Source: Janibacter hoylei PVAS-1
GTDB lineage: Bacteria; Actinomycetota; Actinomycetes; Actinomycetales; Dermatophilaceae
DNA: 64,000 bases
Direction of reading: 5' to 3'
Assembly (NCBI RefSeq): GCF_000297495.1
Contig: NZ_ALWX01000022.1
Span: forward strand, 1-64,000
In this document: positions 47,716 through 56,569 of the stretch, one piece after another
How the letters are laid out: the number at the start of each line of letters is the position of its first letter
How positions within the stretch are numbered: the stretch's first letter is position 1
Translations under genes and position numbers: made by a program
The notes under the pieces: model-generated
The model's input: the letters and a program-made list of their open reading frames with translations, nothing else
Database searches by the model: none
Told to the model about the DNA's origin: nothing

Positions 47716-47954
47716 TACACTGGTGGCACAGGCGCCTGAGCCGTCATCAGCGGCGAGCCTTCCGGAAGAACGGGAGCCCAGCTCCTCACTAGACCCGGAC
47801 GGGTGGTCACGACACGACCGGTGGACCAAGGAGCGGTCTACTCCCTTCGTCGCGAAGGGGGTGGGCAAGCGGGGTGGTACCGCGGAGGCCGACCGGCCGC
47901 CGTCCTCGTGGCAGTAGCCGAGTTGACCCGCCGAGTACCCCCGGAGCCGCAGCG
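47716..47954 (+). promoter_or_regulatory. T-box riboswitch (translational, Ile) in the ileS leader
   Basis: The leader contains the T-box sequence GGGTGGTACCGCGG (47872-47885), whose UGGU pairs with uncharged tRNA ends. A short Stem I has ATC (47746-47748) in position for the Ile specifier and AGCCTTCCGGAAGAACGGGA beyond it, which is the actinobacterial ultrashort ileS pattern. A CCCTTCG-TCG-CGAAGGG hairpin (47843-47859) may be Stem III. No terminator precedes the start, and the GGAG site lies close to the 3' structure, so control is expected at translation initiation. Confidence 0.9.
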
Positions 47955-50900
47955 ATGACCTACCCCAAGGTCTCCACCACCGACGCGACGACCGTCGCCT
48001 CCTCCCCGAGCTTCCCCGAGCTGGAGCAGCACGTCCTGAGCTACTGGGAGGCCGACGGGACCTTCCAGGCCTCCATCGACGCGCGCGAGCCCGGCGAGGA
48101 CGGCGGCAACGAGTTCGTCTTCTACGACGGACCCCCCTTCGCCAATGGCCTGCCGCACTACGGCCACCTGCTCACCGGCTACGTCAAGGACGTCGTCCCG
48201 CGCTACCAGACGATGCGCGGCAAGCGGGTCGAGCGGCGCTTCGGCTGGGACACCCACGGTCTGCCCGCCGAGCTCGAGGCGATGCGTCAGCTCGGGCTGA
48301 AGACCACGGACGAGATCCGCGAGCTGGGCGTCGAGAAGTTCAACGAGGCCTGCCGCGAGTCGGTGCTGAAGTACACCGGCGAGTGGCGCGACTACGTGAC
48401 CCGACAGGCGCGCTGGGTCGACTTCGACAACGACTACAAGACGCTCAACCCCGGCTTCATGGAGTCGGTCATGTGGGCCTTCAAGTCCATGTACGACCAG
48501 GGGCTGGTCTACGAGGGCTTCCGCGTGCTGCCGTACTGCTGGCAGGACGAGACGCCGCTGTCCAACCACGAGCTGCGCATGGACGACGACGTCTACCAGC
48601 AGCGCCAGGACCCGGCCGTCACCGTCGGCCTGCGGATGGACTCCACCGGTGAGGACCCGGTCCTCGACGGTGCCCACCTGCTCGTGTGGACGACGACCCC
48701 GTGGACCCTGCCGAGCCACCTGGCCGTCATGGTCGGCTCCGAGATCGACTACGTCGTCGTCGAGGCGCCGGTCCCCGGTGTCGAGGGAGCCACGGCCAAG
48801 TACGTCCTCGCCGAGGCGCGCCTGGGCCACTACGCCCGCGAGCTCGGCGACGAGCCGACGGTCCTCGGCCGCTACACCGGAGCCCAGCTGATCGGCCGCA
48901 CCTACACCCCGCCGATGTCCTACTACGTCGGCCACGAGGGCGCCTTCCGCGTCGTCGCCGCCGACGACGCCGTGACGACGACCGACGGTTCCGGTCTCGT
49001 CCACACCGCCGGTGCCTTCGGTGAGGTCGACAAGGAGGTCACCGACCGCGAGGGCATCGCCGCCGTCATGCCGGTGGCCAAGGACGGTCGCTTCACCGCG
49101 CCGGTCACCGACTACGAGGGCATGCTCGTCTTCGATGCCAACGGCCCGATCATCGACGCGCTCAAGGCCGCCACGAGGTCGCTGGGCGAGGCCCTTCGAG
49201 ACGGTCGCTTCGCGACCTCCTCAGGGACCGATGGAGGGGCGGCGACGGACAGCGTCAGCCCCGGCACGATCCTGCTGCGCCGCGAGTCCTACGAGCACTC
49301 CTACCCGCACTGCTGGCGCTGCCGGCAGCCGCTGATCTACAAGGGCGTCGAGTCGTGGTTCGTCGAGGTCACGGCGATCAAGGACAAGATGCTCGCCAAC
49401 AACGAGCAGATCACCTGGACGCCCGACCACGTCAAGCACGGCCAGTTCGGCAAGTGGCTCGACAACGCGCGTGACTGGTCGATCACCCGCAACCGCTTCT
49501 GGGGCTCCCCGGTGCCGGTGTGGAAGTCCGACGACCCTGCCTACCCGCGGATCGACGTCTACGGCTCCTTCGAGGAGATCGAGCGCGACTTCGGGCAGCT
49601 GCCGCTCGGCGTCGACGGCCAGCCGGACCTGCACCGACCCTTCGTCGACGAGCTGACCCGTCCCAACCCCGACGACCCGACGGGCCAGAGCACCATGCGC
49701 CGCGTCGAGGACGTGCTGGACGTGTGGTTCGACTCGGGCTCGATGAGCTATGCCCAGGTGCACTACCCCTTCGACAACGCGGAGTGGTTCGAGCAGCACT
49801 TCCCGGCCGACTTCATCGTCGAGTACATCGGGCAGACGCGCGGCTGGTTCTACACGCTGCACATCCTCGCGACCGCGCTCTTCGACAAGCCGGCCTTCAA
49901 GTCGGTCATCAGCCACGGCATCGTCCTGGGCAGCGACGGGCAGAAGATGTCCAAGTCGCTGCGGAACTACCCGGACGTCTCCGAGGTCTTCGACCGCGAC
50001 GGCGCCGATGCGATGCGCTGGTTCCTCATGAGCAGCCCGATCCTGCGCGGCGGCAACCTCGTCGTCACCGAGCAGGGCATCCGCGAGGGCGTGCGGCAGG
50101 TGCTCATCCCGCTGTGGAACAGCTACTCCTTCTTCGCCCTCTACGCCAACGCCCTCGGCGAGGGCTACGAGGCGAAGTGGTCGACGGGCTCCACCGACCC
50201 GCTCGACCGCTACCTGCTCGCCAAGCTGCGCGAGTTCGTCGAGGCCGCGACCGCGCGCCTGGACGCCTACGACATCGCCGGCGCCTGCGACAGCACCCGC
50301 TCCTTCACCGACGTGCTGACGAACTGGTACATCCGGCGCAGCCGGGAGCGCTTCTGGGCCACCGGTGACGACCGTGCGGATGCCGAGGCCGCCTGCGACA
50401 CGCTCTACACGGCACTCGAGGTGCTCTGCCGCGTCGCCGCCCCCCTTCTGCCGCTGACGACCGAAGAGGTCTGGCGTGGGCTGACAGGGGAGCGGTCGGT
50501 GCACCTGGCGGACTGGCCGCAGGCGCAGGACCTGCCGGCCGACCACGAGCTCGTCGTCGCCATGGACACCGCCCGCGCGGTGTGCAGCTCGGCCAGCGCC
50601 CTGCGCAAGGCCAACAAGCTGCGCAACCGGCTGCCGCTGCGCGACCTGACGGTCGTCGTGCCCGACGCGGCGAAGCTCGCGGACTTCGGCGCGATCGTCG
50701 CCGACGAGGTCAACGTGCGCCAGGTGAGCCTGCTCGACATCGACGACCCGGCGGCGGCCGACTTCGGCGTGAGCCAGAAGCTCACCGTCAACGCCCGCGC
50801 GGCCGGCCCGCGCCTGGGCAAGCAGGTCCAGGTCGCGATCAAGGGCAGCAAGTCGGGCGACTGGTCCGTCGCCGACGACGGGACCGTGACCTCCGGCGGC

Positions 50901-51311
50901 ATCGCTCTGGTCGAGGGCGAGTACACGCTCGAGACCGTCGCGGCCGATGACGAAGGGAGCCACCGCGCCACCGCGATGCTCCCCGCCGGCGTGGGCGGCT
51001 TCATCGTCCTCGACACCGAGGTCACCGACGAGCTGGCCGCCGAGGGCCTGGCGCGCGATGTCATCCGTGCCGTCCAGGAGGCGCGCAAGCAGGCCGGGCT
51101 CGAGGTCTCCGACCGGATCAGCCTGACGATCACCGGCTCGCAGCAGGTGTGGGAGGCGACGGTCGCCCACCAGGGCCTCATCGTCGACGAGACCCTCGCC
51201 GGGCAGTTCGGCTCCGCTCCCTCCCTCGAGGCGCTGCCGCTCGGCGACGGCGTCGTCGAGACCGAGCTCTCCGGCAGCGAGAGGGTCCGGGTCAAGGTCA
51301 CGCGCCTGTGA
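47955..51311 (+). CDS. ileS: Isoleucyl-tRNA synthetase with an unusual repeat-like insertion
   Basis: It charges tRNA-Ile. The 1118-residue class I synthetase has [20 protein letters not shown] (HIGH box), editing-domain motifs [14 protein letters not shown] and [31 protein letters not shown], and [13 protein letters not shown]. The [11 protein letters not shown] form and length suit the eukaryote-like IleS2 type. Around residues 405-438, about 30 residues (including [19 protein letters not shown]) interrupt the usual LKA[11 protein letters not shown] segment. Their DNA matches a dispersed intergenic repeat. ATG 47955 follows CCGGAGCCGCAGCG under T-box control. Confidence 0.95.
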   Translation: MTYPKVSTTDATTVASSPSFPELEQHVLSYWEADGTFQASIDAREPGEDGGNEFVFYDGPPFANGLPHYGHLLTGYVKDVVPRYQTMRGKRVERRFGWDTHGLPAELEAMRQLGLKTTDEIRELGVEKFNEACRESVLKYTGEWRDYVTRQARWVDFDNDYKTLNPGFMESVMWAFKSMYDQGLVYEGFRVLPYCWQDETPLSNHELRMDDDVYQQRQDPAVTVGLRMDSTGEDPVLDGAHLLVWTTTPWTLPSHLAVMVGSEIDYVVVEAPVPGVEGATAKYVLAEARLGHYARELGDEPTVLGRYTGAQLIGRTYTPPMSYYVGHEGAFRVVAADDAVTTTDGSGLVHTAGAFGEVDKEVTDREGIAAVMPVAKDGRFTAPVTDYEGMLVFDANGPIIDALKAATRSLGEALRDGRFATSSGTDGGAATDSVSPGTILLRRESYEHSYPHCWRCRQPLIYKGVESWFVEVTAIKDKMLANNEQITWTPDHVKHGQFGKWLDNARDWSITRNRFWGSPVPVWKSDDPAYPRIDVYGSFEEIERDFGQLPLGVDGQPDLHRPFVDELTRPNPDDPTGQSTMRRVEDVLDVWFDSGSMSYAQVHYPFDNAEWFEQHFPADFIVEYIGQTRGWFYTLHILATALFDKPAFKSVISHGIVLGSDGQKMSKSLRNYPDVSEVFDRDGADAMRWFLMSSPILRGGNLVVTEQGIREGVRQVLIPLWNSYSFFALYANALGEGYEAKWSTGSTDPLDRYLLAKLREFVEAATARLDAYDIAGACDSTRSFTDVLTNWYIRRSRERFWATGDDRADAEAACDTLYTALEVLCRVAAPLLPLTTEEVWRGLTGERSVHLADWPQAQDLPADHELVVAMDTARAVCSSASALRKANKLRNRLPLRDLTVVVPDAAKLADFGAIVADEVNVRQVSLLDIDDPAAADFGVSQKLTVNARAAGPRLGKQVQVAIKGSKSGDWSVADDGTVTSGGIALVEGEYTLETVAADDEGSHRATAMLPAGVGGFIVLDTEVTDELAAEGLARDVIRAVQEARKQAGLEVSDRISLTITGSQQVWEATVAHQGLIVDETLAGQFGSAPSLEALPLGDGVVETELSGSERVRVKVTRL
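49194..49224 (+). repeat. Dispersed hairpin-repeat copy inside ileS
   Basis: CTTCGAGACGGTCGCTTCGC followed by GACCTCCTCAG lies within the ileS reading frame. GGTCGC-TTC-GCGACC forms the hairpin. Related intergenic copies are at 47068-47100 and 40252-40324. The reading frame is maintained. Confidence 0.65.
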
Positions 51312-51318
51312 GCCGCCG

Positions 51319-51684
51319 ATGATCAACGGGATCCTCTGGGTCCTCGGCTGCCAGCTCGTCGGGGAGGTCTTCGTCCGGAGCCTCGGCCTGTCGATCCCCG
51401 GGCCGGTCGTGGGGATGGTGCTGCTCTTCGTGGTGCTGTCCGTGCGCCGGCCGGGGGAGGTCTCGGGCACGTTGCGCTTCTCCGACGGGCTGCTGCGACA
51501 CCTGCAGCTCTTCTTCGTCCCGGTGACCGTCGGGATCATGGTCCACGCCTCCGAGCTGGGGAGCCAGTGGCTGCCGGTCACCGGTGGTCTCGTCCTGTCG
51601 TGGCTGCTCGGCCTGGTGACCGTCGCCGGTCTCGCCTCGTGGCTGCAGCGGCGGCGGGGAGTGTGGGTGAGCTCGCCTGACTGA
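51319..51684 (+). CDS. lrgA: LrgA/CidA-type holin-like membrane protein
   Basis: The 121-residue protein has four predicted TM segments: LWVLGCQLVGEVFVRSLGL, GPVVGMVLLFVVLSV, LFFVPVTVGIMVHASEL and GGLVLSWLLGLVTVAGLASW. GLSIPGPVVGMVLLF and FFVPVTVGIM are LrgA/CidA hallmarks. These proteins modulate murein hydrolase activity or export of small metabolites. It overlaps lrgB and starts 7 bp after ileS, probably in a shared transcript. Confidence 0.88.
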   Translation: MINGILWVLGCQLVGEVFVRSLGLSIPGPVVGMVLLFVVLSVRRPGEVSGTLRFSDGLLRHLQLFFVPVTVGIMVHASELGSQWLPVTGGLVLSWLLGLVTVAGLASWLQRRRGVWVSSPD

Positions 51685-52381
51685 GGCCCTGGACTGGCTG
51701 CGCGACTCGCCCCTGACGTGGGTCTTCGTCACCCTGCTCGCCTACCGGGCGGGGCTGTGGGTGCGCGATCGCACCGGCGGTCACCCGCTCGCCCAGCCGG
51801 TGCTCGTCGCCGCCGCGCTGCTCATCACGTTGCTGGCGGTGCTCGGCATCGACTACGACACCTACATGACCGGCGGCACGCTCATCCACGTCGTGCTCGG
51901 CCCGGCGACCGTCGCGCTCGCGGTGCCGCTGCACCGGCAGGCGCACCACCTGCGCGAGATGGCCCTGCCCCTGGCGATCGCCCTGCCGACGGGCGCCCTC
52001 GTCTCGATCGGGTCGGCCGCGCTCACCGTGCGGGCGCTCGGCGGCTCCGAGGTGCTCGAGCACACGATCGCGCCCAAGGCGGCGACGACCCCGGTGGCCA
52101 TCGCGATCGCCGACCACATCGGGGGAGTGCCGGCGCTCGTCGCCGCCTTCACCATGCTCGCCGGCATGCTCGGGGCGGTCTTCGGCCCGTGGCTGCTGGA
52201 CTCTCTTCGCGTCGACGACCGGCGGGTGCGTGGTCTGGCCATGGGGGCGGTCTCCCACGGCGTCGGGACCTCCCGGTCGCTGCACGACCACGCCACCGAG
52301 GGCGCCTTCGCCGGCCTCGCCATGGGCCTGACCGCGCTGCTGACGAGCGTGCTCGTCCCGCTCGTCATCGCCCTGCTCTGA
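51677..52381 (+). CDS. lrgB: LrgB/CidB-family membrane protein
   Basis: The partner of LrgA is an integral membrane protein of about 234 residues. It has GIDYDTYMTGGTLIHVVLGPAT (split by TM), APKAATTPVAIAIADHIGG and AVSHGVGTSRSLHDHATEGA, all LrgB signatures. The family N-terminus (TEALDWLRDSPLTWVFVTLL) is present, but no ATG/GTG/TTG precedes it. The only codon in register after the upstream stop is CTG 51677, overlapping the lrgA end. Otherwise the protein would start at GTG 51761 and lose its first TM. I list the longer form. Confidence 0.82.
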   Translation: MTEALDWLRDSPLTWVFVTLLAYRAGLWVRDRTGGHPLAQPVLVAAALLITLLAVLGIDYDTYMTGGTLIHVVLGPATVALAVPLHRQAHHLREMALPLAIALPTGALVSIGSAALTVRALGGSEVLEHTIAPKAATTPVAIAIADHIGGVPALVAAFTMLAGMLGAVFGPWLLDSLRVDDRRVRGLAMGAVSHGVGTSRSLHDHATEGAFAGLAMGLTALLTSVLVPLVIALL

Positions 52382-52387
52382 CTGGGC

Positions 52388-52891
52388 TCAGGCGGCGCCG
52401 TCGGCGGCGCTCGGCTCCATCGCCTCGCCCGTCTCGAGGACGGTCTTGATGCCGGATAGCACCCTGGGCCAGCCGCCGCCCCCTTCGTTGGTCGGGTCGG
52501 GGTTGCCGGCCACCTGCTCCGCCGTCGTGGGGCGGCCCGTGAGGTCGTGGGTGAGGGTCAGGCGGACCGAGCCGTGCGCGCTCGGCTCGATGTCCCAGGT
52601 GATGGTGCCCGGCTCCTCGTCCTCGATCCACACCGGTCCCCAGGTCTGGACGAGGCGGCGCGGCGGGTCGGCCTCGAGGACCTCGCCGGTGACGACGACG
52701 TCGGGCATGCCGACGGCCTTCATGTCCTCGCCGGCCCGGTGCTCGAAGTGGCCACCCGGCTGCAGGTCGTAGTCGACGTCGCCGGCGTAGCCGTAGAGCC
52801 GGCTGAACTCCGGGGACGTGATGGCCGCCCACACCCGCTCGGGCGTGGCGTTGATGAAGATGCGATGGATCTGGATCTCGGTGTCGCTCAT
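52388..52891 (-). CDS. SRPBCC (AHSA1-like) family protein
   Basis: The 167-residue START-like protein has IHRIFINATPERVWAAITSP, DYDLQPGGHFEHRAGEDMKA and LTHDLTGRPTTAEQVAGN. AHSA1/CalC-like proteins bind hydrophobic ligands or act as co-chaperones. Genes of this kind are often paired with an ArsR regulator, and here its ATG overlaps the ArsR stop by ATGA. The physiological ligand is unknown. Confidence 0.88.
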   Translation of the reverse strand: MSDTEIQIHRIFINATPERVWAAITSPEFSRLYGYAGDVDYDLQPGGHFEHRAGEDMKAVGMPDVVVTGEVLEADPPRRLVQTWGPVWIEDEEPGTITWDIEPSAHGSVRLTLTHDLTGRPTTAEQVAGNPDPTNEGGGGWPRVLSGIKTVLETGEAMEPSAADGAA

Positions 52892-53223
52892 GACTCGTCG
52901 TCCTCTAGGACTCGCTTGAGATCGAGCAGCGCGGAGGTCCGCGCCGCCGTGTACTTGCCGATCCACCGGTCGTGGATCGCGCGGATGGGGACGGCGTTGA
53001 GGTGGTGCAGCTTGGTCCGCCCCTGCTTGCGGGTGACGACGAGGTTCGCTTCCTCGAGCAGGCGCAAGTGCTTGGCCACCCCGAACCTCGTCATCTCCGT
53101 GTGCTCGCGCACGACCTCCTCGAGCTCAGACTGGCTGCGCCCGTCTCGCTCGAAGAGTGCGTCCAGCAGCACCCGGCGGATCGGGTCCGCCAGGGCCTTG
53201 AAGACGAGGTCGTCATCGCTCAC
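52888..53223 (-). CDS. ArsR-family regulator
   Basis: The 111-residue winged-helix repressor contains LVFKALADPIRRVLLDALFE, MTRFGVAKHLRLLEEANLVV and RKQGRTKLHHLN. No metal-binding Cys pair is visible, which fits the non-metal ArsR type linked to SRPBCC genes. GTG 53223 is preferred, because the alternative start at 53259 would place a perfect palindrome inside the coding region. It is first in a two-gene unit with the SRPBCC gene. Confidence 0.88.
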   Translation of the reverse strand: MSDDDLVFKALADPIRRVLLDALFERDGRSQSELEEVVREHTEMTRFGVAKHLRLLEEANLVVTRKQGRTKLHHLNAVPIRAIHDRWIGKYTAARTSALLDLKRVLEDDES

Positions 53224-53233
53224 GTCATCATCG

Positions 53234-53255
53234 TAGGTGACCAAATGGTCACCTA
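53234..53255. promoter_or_regulatory. Putative ArsR operator
   Basis: TAGGTGACC-AAAT-GGTCACCTA is a perfect 9-bp inverted repeat. It lies 11 bp upstream of the ArsR GTG and 22 bp before the divergent cupin gene, in position for autoregulation and possibly cupin control. Confidence 0.75.
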
Positions 53256-53276
53256 TCAAGACCTAAGGTGTGAGAC

Positions 53277-53615
53277 ATGGACACGACCCTGCACTCCGTC
53301 TCCGGCCTCGTCGACCTCGCGCCGACGAGCGAAGGGGGCCGCCCCGGCGTCAAGAAGGCGCTCGTCGGCCACGGCTGCCGCGTGGTGATGTTTCGCTTCG
53401 CGCCCGGTCAGGTGCTCGCGGAGCACACGGCGGCCTTCCCGATCCTCGTCCAGTGCCTCTCCGGCACCGTGGAGTTCGCCGCGGGGGAGCAGGTGGTGAC
53501 CCTCGGTCCCGGAGCCGTCGCCAACCTCGACGCGCGGGTGCCCCACGAGGTGCGGGGGGTCACCGATGCCGTCTTCCAGCTGGTCATGCTTGACCCGGCG
53601 GCGAGGCCGGACTGA
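53277..53615 (+). CDS. Single-domain cupin protein
   Basis: The 112-residue product has the two cupin motifs: FAPGQVLAEHTAAFPILVQC with LSGTVEFAAGE, and LGPGAVANLDARVPHEVRGV. Metal-ligand histidines are at H in AEH and VPH. The function could be sugar or small-molecule binding or quercetinase-like; nothing decides. It is divergent from arsR across the palindrome. The stretch 53616-53730 holds hairpin-forming sequence but no gene. Confidence 0.82.
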   Translation: MDTTLHSVSGLVDLAPTSEGGRPGVKKALVGHGCRVVMFRFAPGQVLAEHTAAFPILVQCLSGTVEFAAGEQVVTLGPGAVANLDARVPHEVRGVTDAVFQLVMLDPAARPD

Positions 53616-53730
53616 GCTGTCGACGGGCGCACGAGTCATCGACTGCCGCACCAGGTACTTCTCGCGCGTGATTCGATGACCCGCGCGCGAGTGGAAGTCC
53701 GGCGCGCCGGGTGGCGCGGGCTGACCGGGA

Positions 53731-54525
53731 TCAGGGCGCGAGGGTCTGCGGCCGCACGTGGGGCACCACCATCGGCGTGCCCGACTGCGGGTCGTCGACG
53801 ACGTCGCAGGCCAGACCGAAGACCTCGTCCACGAGTCCGCTCGTGAGCACCTGCGCGGGCGGACCGTCGCCGCGGATCCTCCCTTCGTGCATGACGACCA
53901 GACGTGAGGCGAAGCGCGCCGCCTGGTTGAGGTCGTGGAGCACGGCGACGATGGTGCGGCCCTCGCGGTTGAGCCCCGCGAAGAGCTCGAGCAGCTCGTA
54001 CTGGTGCGCGATGTCGAGGAAGGTCGTCGGCTCGTCGAGCAGGATCACCTCGGTGTCCTGCGCGAGGACCATCGCGACCCAGGCCCGCTGCCGCTGACCG
54101 CCGGAGAGGGTCGCCACGGGGGTGTCGGCGAGGTCGGTCAGGTGGGTGCGCTCGAGCGCCCCCGCGATCGCCCGGTCGTCGTCCGGCGACCACTGCCGCA
54201 GCAGGCTGTGGTGGGGGTGCCGGCCACGCGTCACGAGCTCGGCGACGGTGATCCCCTCGGGGGCATTGGCGCTCTGCGACAGCAGCGAGACCCGTTGCGC
54301 CGCAGCGCGTCCCCGCATCCGGTGCAGGTCCTCGCCGTCGAGCTCGACCCGGCCGTCTGAGGGCCGGTTGACCCGGCACAGCGTCTTGAGCAGCGTCGAC
54401 TTGCCGCAGCCGTTGGGGCCGACGACGACGACGAACTCGCCCCGCTCGATCGTCAGGTCGAGCGAAGGAATGACCGGCTCACCCCCGTAGCCGACGGTGA
54501 TCTGGCGGGCAGCGAGGAGGGTCAT
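53731..54525 (-). CDS. Iron-siderophore ABC transporter ATP-binding protein (FepC type)
   Basis: This ATPase drives ferric-siderophore import. The 264-residue product has Walker A VGPNGCGKSTLLKTL, Q-loop SLLSQSANAPEGITVAELVT, signature LSGGQRQRAWVAMVLAQDTE, Walker B ILLDEPTTFLDIAHQ and HDLNQAARFA. The ITVAELVxRGRxPH segment is characteristic of the FepC/FecE siderophore group. Its ATG overlaps the stop of the second permease. It is the last gene of a four-gene operon. Confidence 0.93.
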   Translation of the reverse strand: MTLLAARQITVGYGGEPVIPSLDLTIERGEFVVVVGPNGCGKSTLLKTLCRVNRPSDGRVELDGEDLHRMRGRAAAQRVSLLSQSANAPEGITVAELVTRGRHPHHSLLRQWSPDDDRAIAGALERTHLTDLADTPVATLSGGQRQRAWVAMVLAQDTEVILLDEPTTFLDIAHQYELLELFAGLNREGRTIVAVLHDLNQAARFASRLVVMHEGRIRGDGPPAQVLTSGLVDEVFGLACDVVDDPQSGTPMVVPHVRPQTLAP

Positions 54526-55539
54526 GTGGCCTTCTTCCATTCGCCGACGAGCAGGGCGCCGAGGTAGACGCCGCCGATCGCCAGGGTGAGGATGCCGACG
54601 GGCAGCCCGTCGAAGATCGGGACCTGCTGGGTCGCCAGGTCGGCCGCCGACAGCAGCAGGGCGCCAGTGACCGCGGAGAGCCCGAGCAGCGGGCGGGCGC
54701 TGCGGGCGAGCAGGCGGGTGATGTGCGGCGCGGTGAGGGCGACGAAGGCGATGGGGCCGGCGACCGCGACCGCCCCGCCGGCGAGCAGGACGGACAGGAC
54801 GACCGCCCTTCGGCGGATGGCACCGGAGTGCACCCCGAGGGAGGCGGCCACCTCGTCGCCCATCTCGGTCAGGCCGAGCGGGATCGACAGCAGCGCGAGC
54901 GGCACGACGGCCACGGCGAGCACGATCCAGATCGTCGCGACGTGGTCCCAGCCGCGGGCGTTGAGGCTGCCGTTGAGATAGGCCGACAGGACCGTCGCCT
55001 TGTCCCGCGCGACGACGTAGACGACGTACTGCGTGAAGGCGTAGGCCATCGCGGAGACACCGATGCCGGCGAGGATCATCCGCATCGGGTTGGACAGGCC
55101 GGTGCCGGTGCTCACCGCGACGAGACCGACGGCCAGTGCCGCGCCGAGGACCGAGCCGAGCACGATCGACGTCGCGCTCGGCATGAGCAGCCCGACGAAG
55201 GCCGCGCCGGCCCCCGCGCCGGCGCTCACGCCGATGACGTCGGGCGAGCCGAGCGGGTTGCGGGTCACGGACTGGAAGAGGGCACCGGAGGCCCCGAGCG
55301 CGGCGCCCGCCCCGAGGGCGACGAGCAGACGTGGGCCGCGCAGGTGGCCGAGGACGAAGCGGGCCTTGCCCGTCGCCTCGCCGCGGGCGACCTCGATGAT
55401 GCCCGAAGGGAGGTCCGTCAGCGCCATGCCGAGCCGCCCCATCGTCAGCGTGGCCAGGGCCGTCGCGACGACGAGCGCGACGAGCGCAAGCCCGAGGAGG
55501 GTCGACCGGCGGCGGGCCGGTGCCAGCCAGCGCGCTCAT
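54522..55539 (-). CDS. Iron-siderophore ABC permease, second (FepG/FecD type; frameshifted near start)
   Basis: The permease has a FecCD fold with nine or ten TM segments: LGAGAALGASGALFQSVTRN with PLGSPDVIGVSAGAGAGAAF, LGLTEMGDEVAASLGVHSGA and the coupling-helix region VAGPIAFVALTAPHITRLLA. The body is intact. The ATG overlapping the first permease's stop reads in a different frame from the body. Restoring one GC to GCGC near 55530 gives MSARWLAPARRRSTLLGLAL and a 339-residue protein. I treat this as a probable two-base sequence loss. Confidence 0.87.
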
Positions 55540-56559
55540 GCCTGGGCCCTGCGACCGAGGCGGCGCACCGCGAGCAGCAGGATCGGCGCGCCGACGAAGG
55601 CGGTGACGACCCCGACCATGAGCTCCTGCGGGCGCAGCAGCACCCGGCCGACGATGTCGGCGCCGAGCAGCACGACGGGCCCGACGAGCAGGCACCCGAT
55701 GAGCTGGCGACGCATGTCGAGCCCGAGCAGCCCGCGGACGATGTGGGGGACAGCCAGCCCGATGAAGGCGATCGGCCCGACCGCCGCGGTGGCCGCCGCG
55801 CACAGCAGGGTGGCCGCGCCGAGGGCCGCGGTGCGCACGAGCGTCGTGCTCACCCCGAGCCCGGCGGCCGTCTCCGAGCCGAGGGCCAGCGCGTTGAGAC
55901 TGCCTCGCGCACAGCAGGGCCAGCGCCAGACCGACGACGACGAAGGGGGTGACCGCCCGCAGCTGGTCGAGGCCGCCGTCGCCGAGCGAGCCGACGACCC
56001 AGAAGCGGTAGTTGTCGAAGTGTCGCGGCAGGGAGAGCGCCACGGCCTGGACGTAGGCGTTGAGCACGGCCGCGACGACCGCGCCGGCGAGGACGAGGCG
56101 CACCATGCTCGCGCCGCTGTCGCCGGCGGTGCCGATCGTGTGGACGACGAGGGCGGCGATGCCGCCGCCGAGCAGGGCCACCCAGGCGGCCGCGACCGAC
56201 CCGGTCGAGACGCCGAGCCAGACGCTCGCCGTCACCATCGCCGCGGCCGCACCTGCGTTGATGCCGAGCAGGCCGGGGTCGGCGAGCGGGTTGACGGTCA
56301 CGCCCTGCATGAGGGCGCCGGAGACGGCGAGGGCCGCGCCGATGACGACCGCGAGGATCGTGCGCTCGATCCTCGCGTCGAGGACATTGGCCAGGTGGGC
56401 GTCGGGGCGCCCCGTGAGGGCGTCGACGACCTGGGGGAGGGTGGTCGGCTTGGAGCCGACGGCTAGGGAGAGGAAGCAGACGAGTGCGAGCACGACGACG
56501 CACCCCACGAGGACCAGGGTGGTCCGTGGGGTGCGTCGCGCGGTCGTGCTCGAGGTCAC
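55536..56559 (-). CDS. Iron-siderophore ABC permease, first (FepD/FecC type; frameshifted)
   Basis: This FecCD permease begins TLVLVGCVVVLALVCFLSLA and has VVIGAALAVSGALMQGVTVN, PLADPGLLGINAGAAAAMVT and RFWVVGSLGDGGLDQLRAVT. It continues in another frame with TLVRTAALGAATLLC and VGPIAFIGLAVPHIVRGLLG. The break is near 55902. Adding CG to GTGCGCGAGG gives LLCARGSLNALALGSETAAG and a 341-residue protein. The GTG start lies 10 bp after the binding-protein stop. Confidence 0.87.
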
Positions 56560-56569
56560 TCGGCGGAGG

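Noticed and set aside
53616-53730. Small gene between the cupin and siderophore ATPase genes
   Set aside because: The stretch holds inverted-repeat segments (CTCGCGCG/CGCGCGAG and TCATCGA/TCGATGA) but no frame with a start, ribosome site and plausible product.
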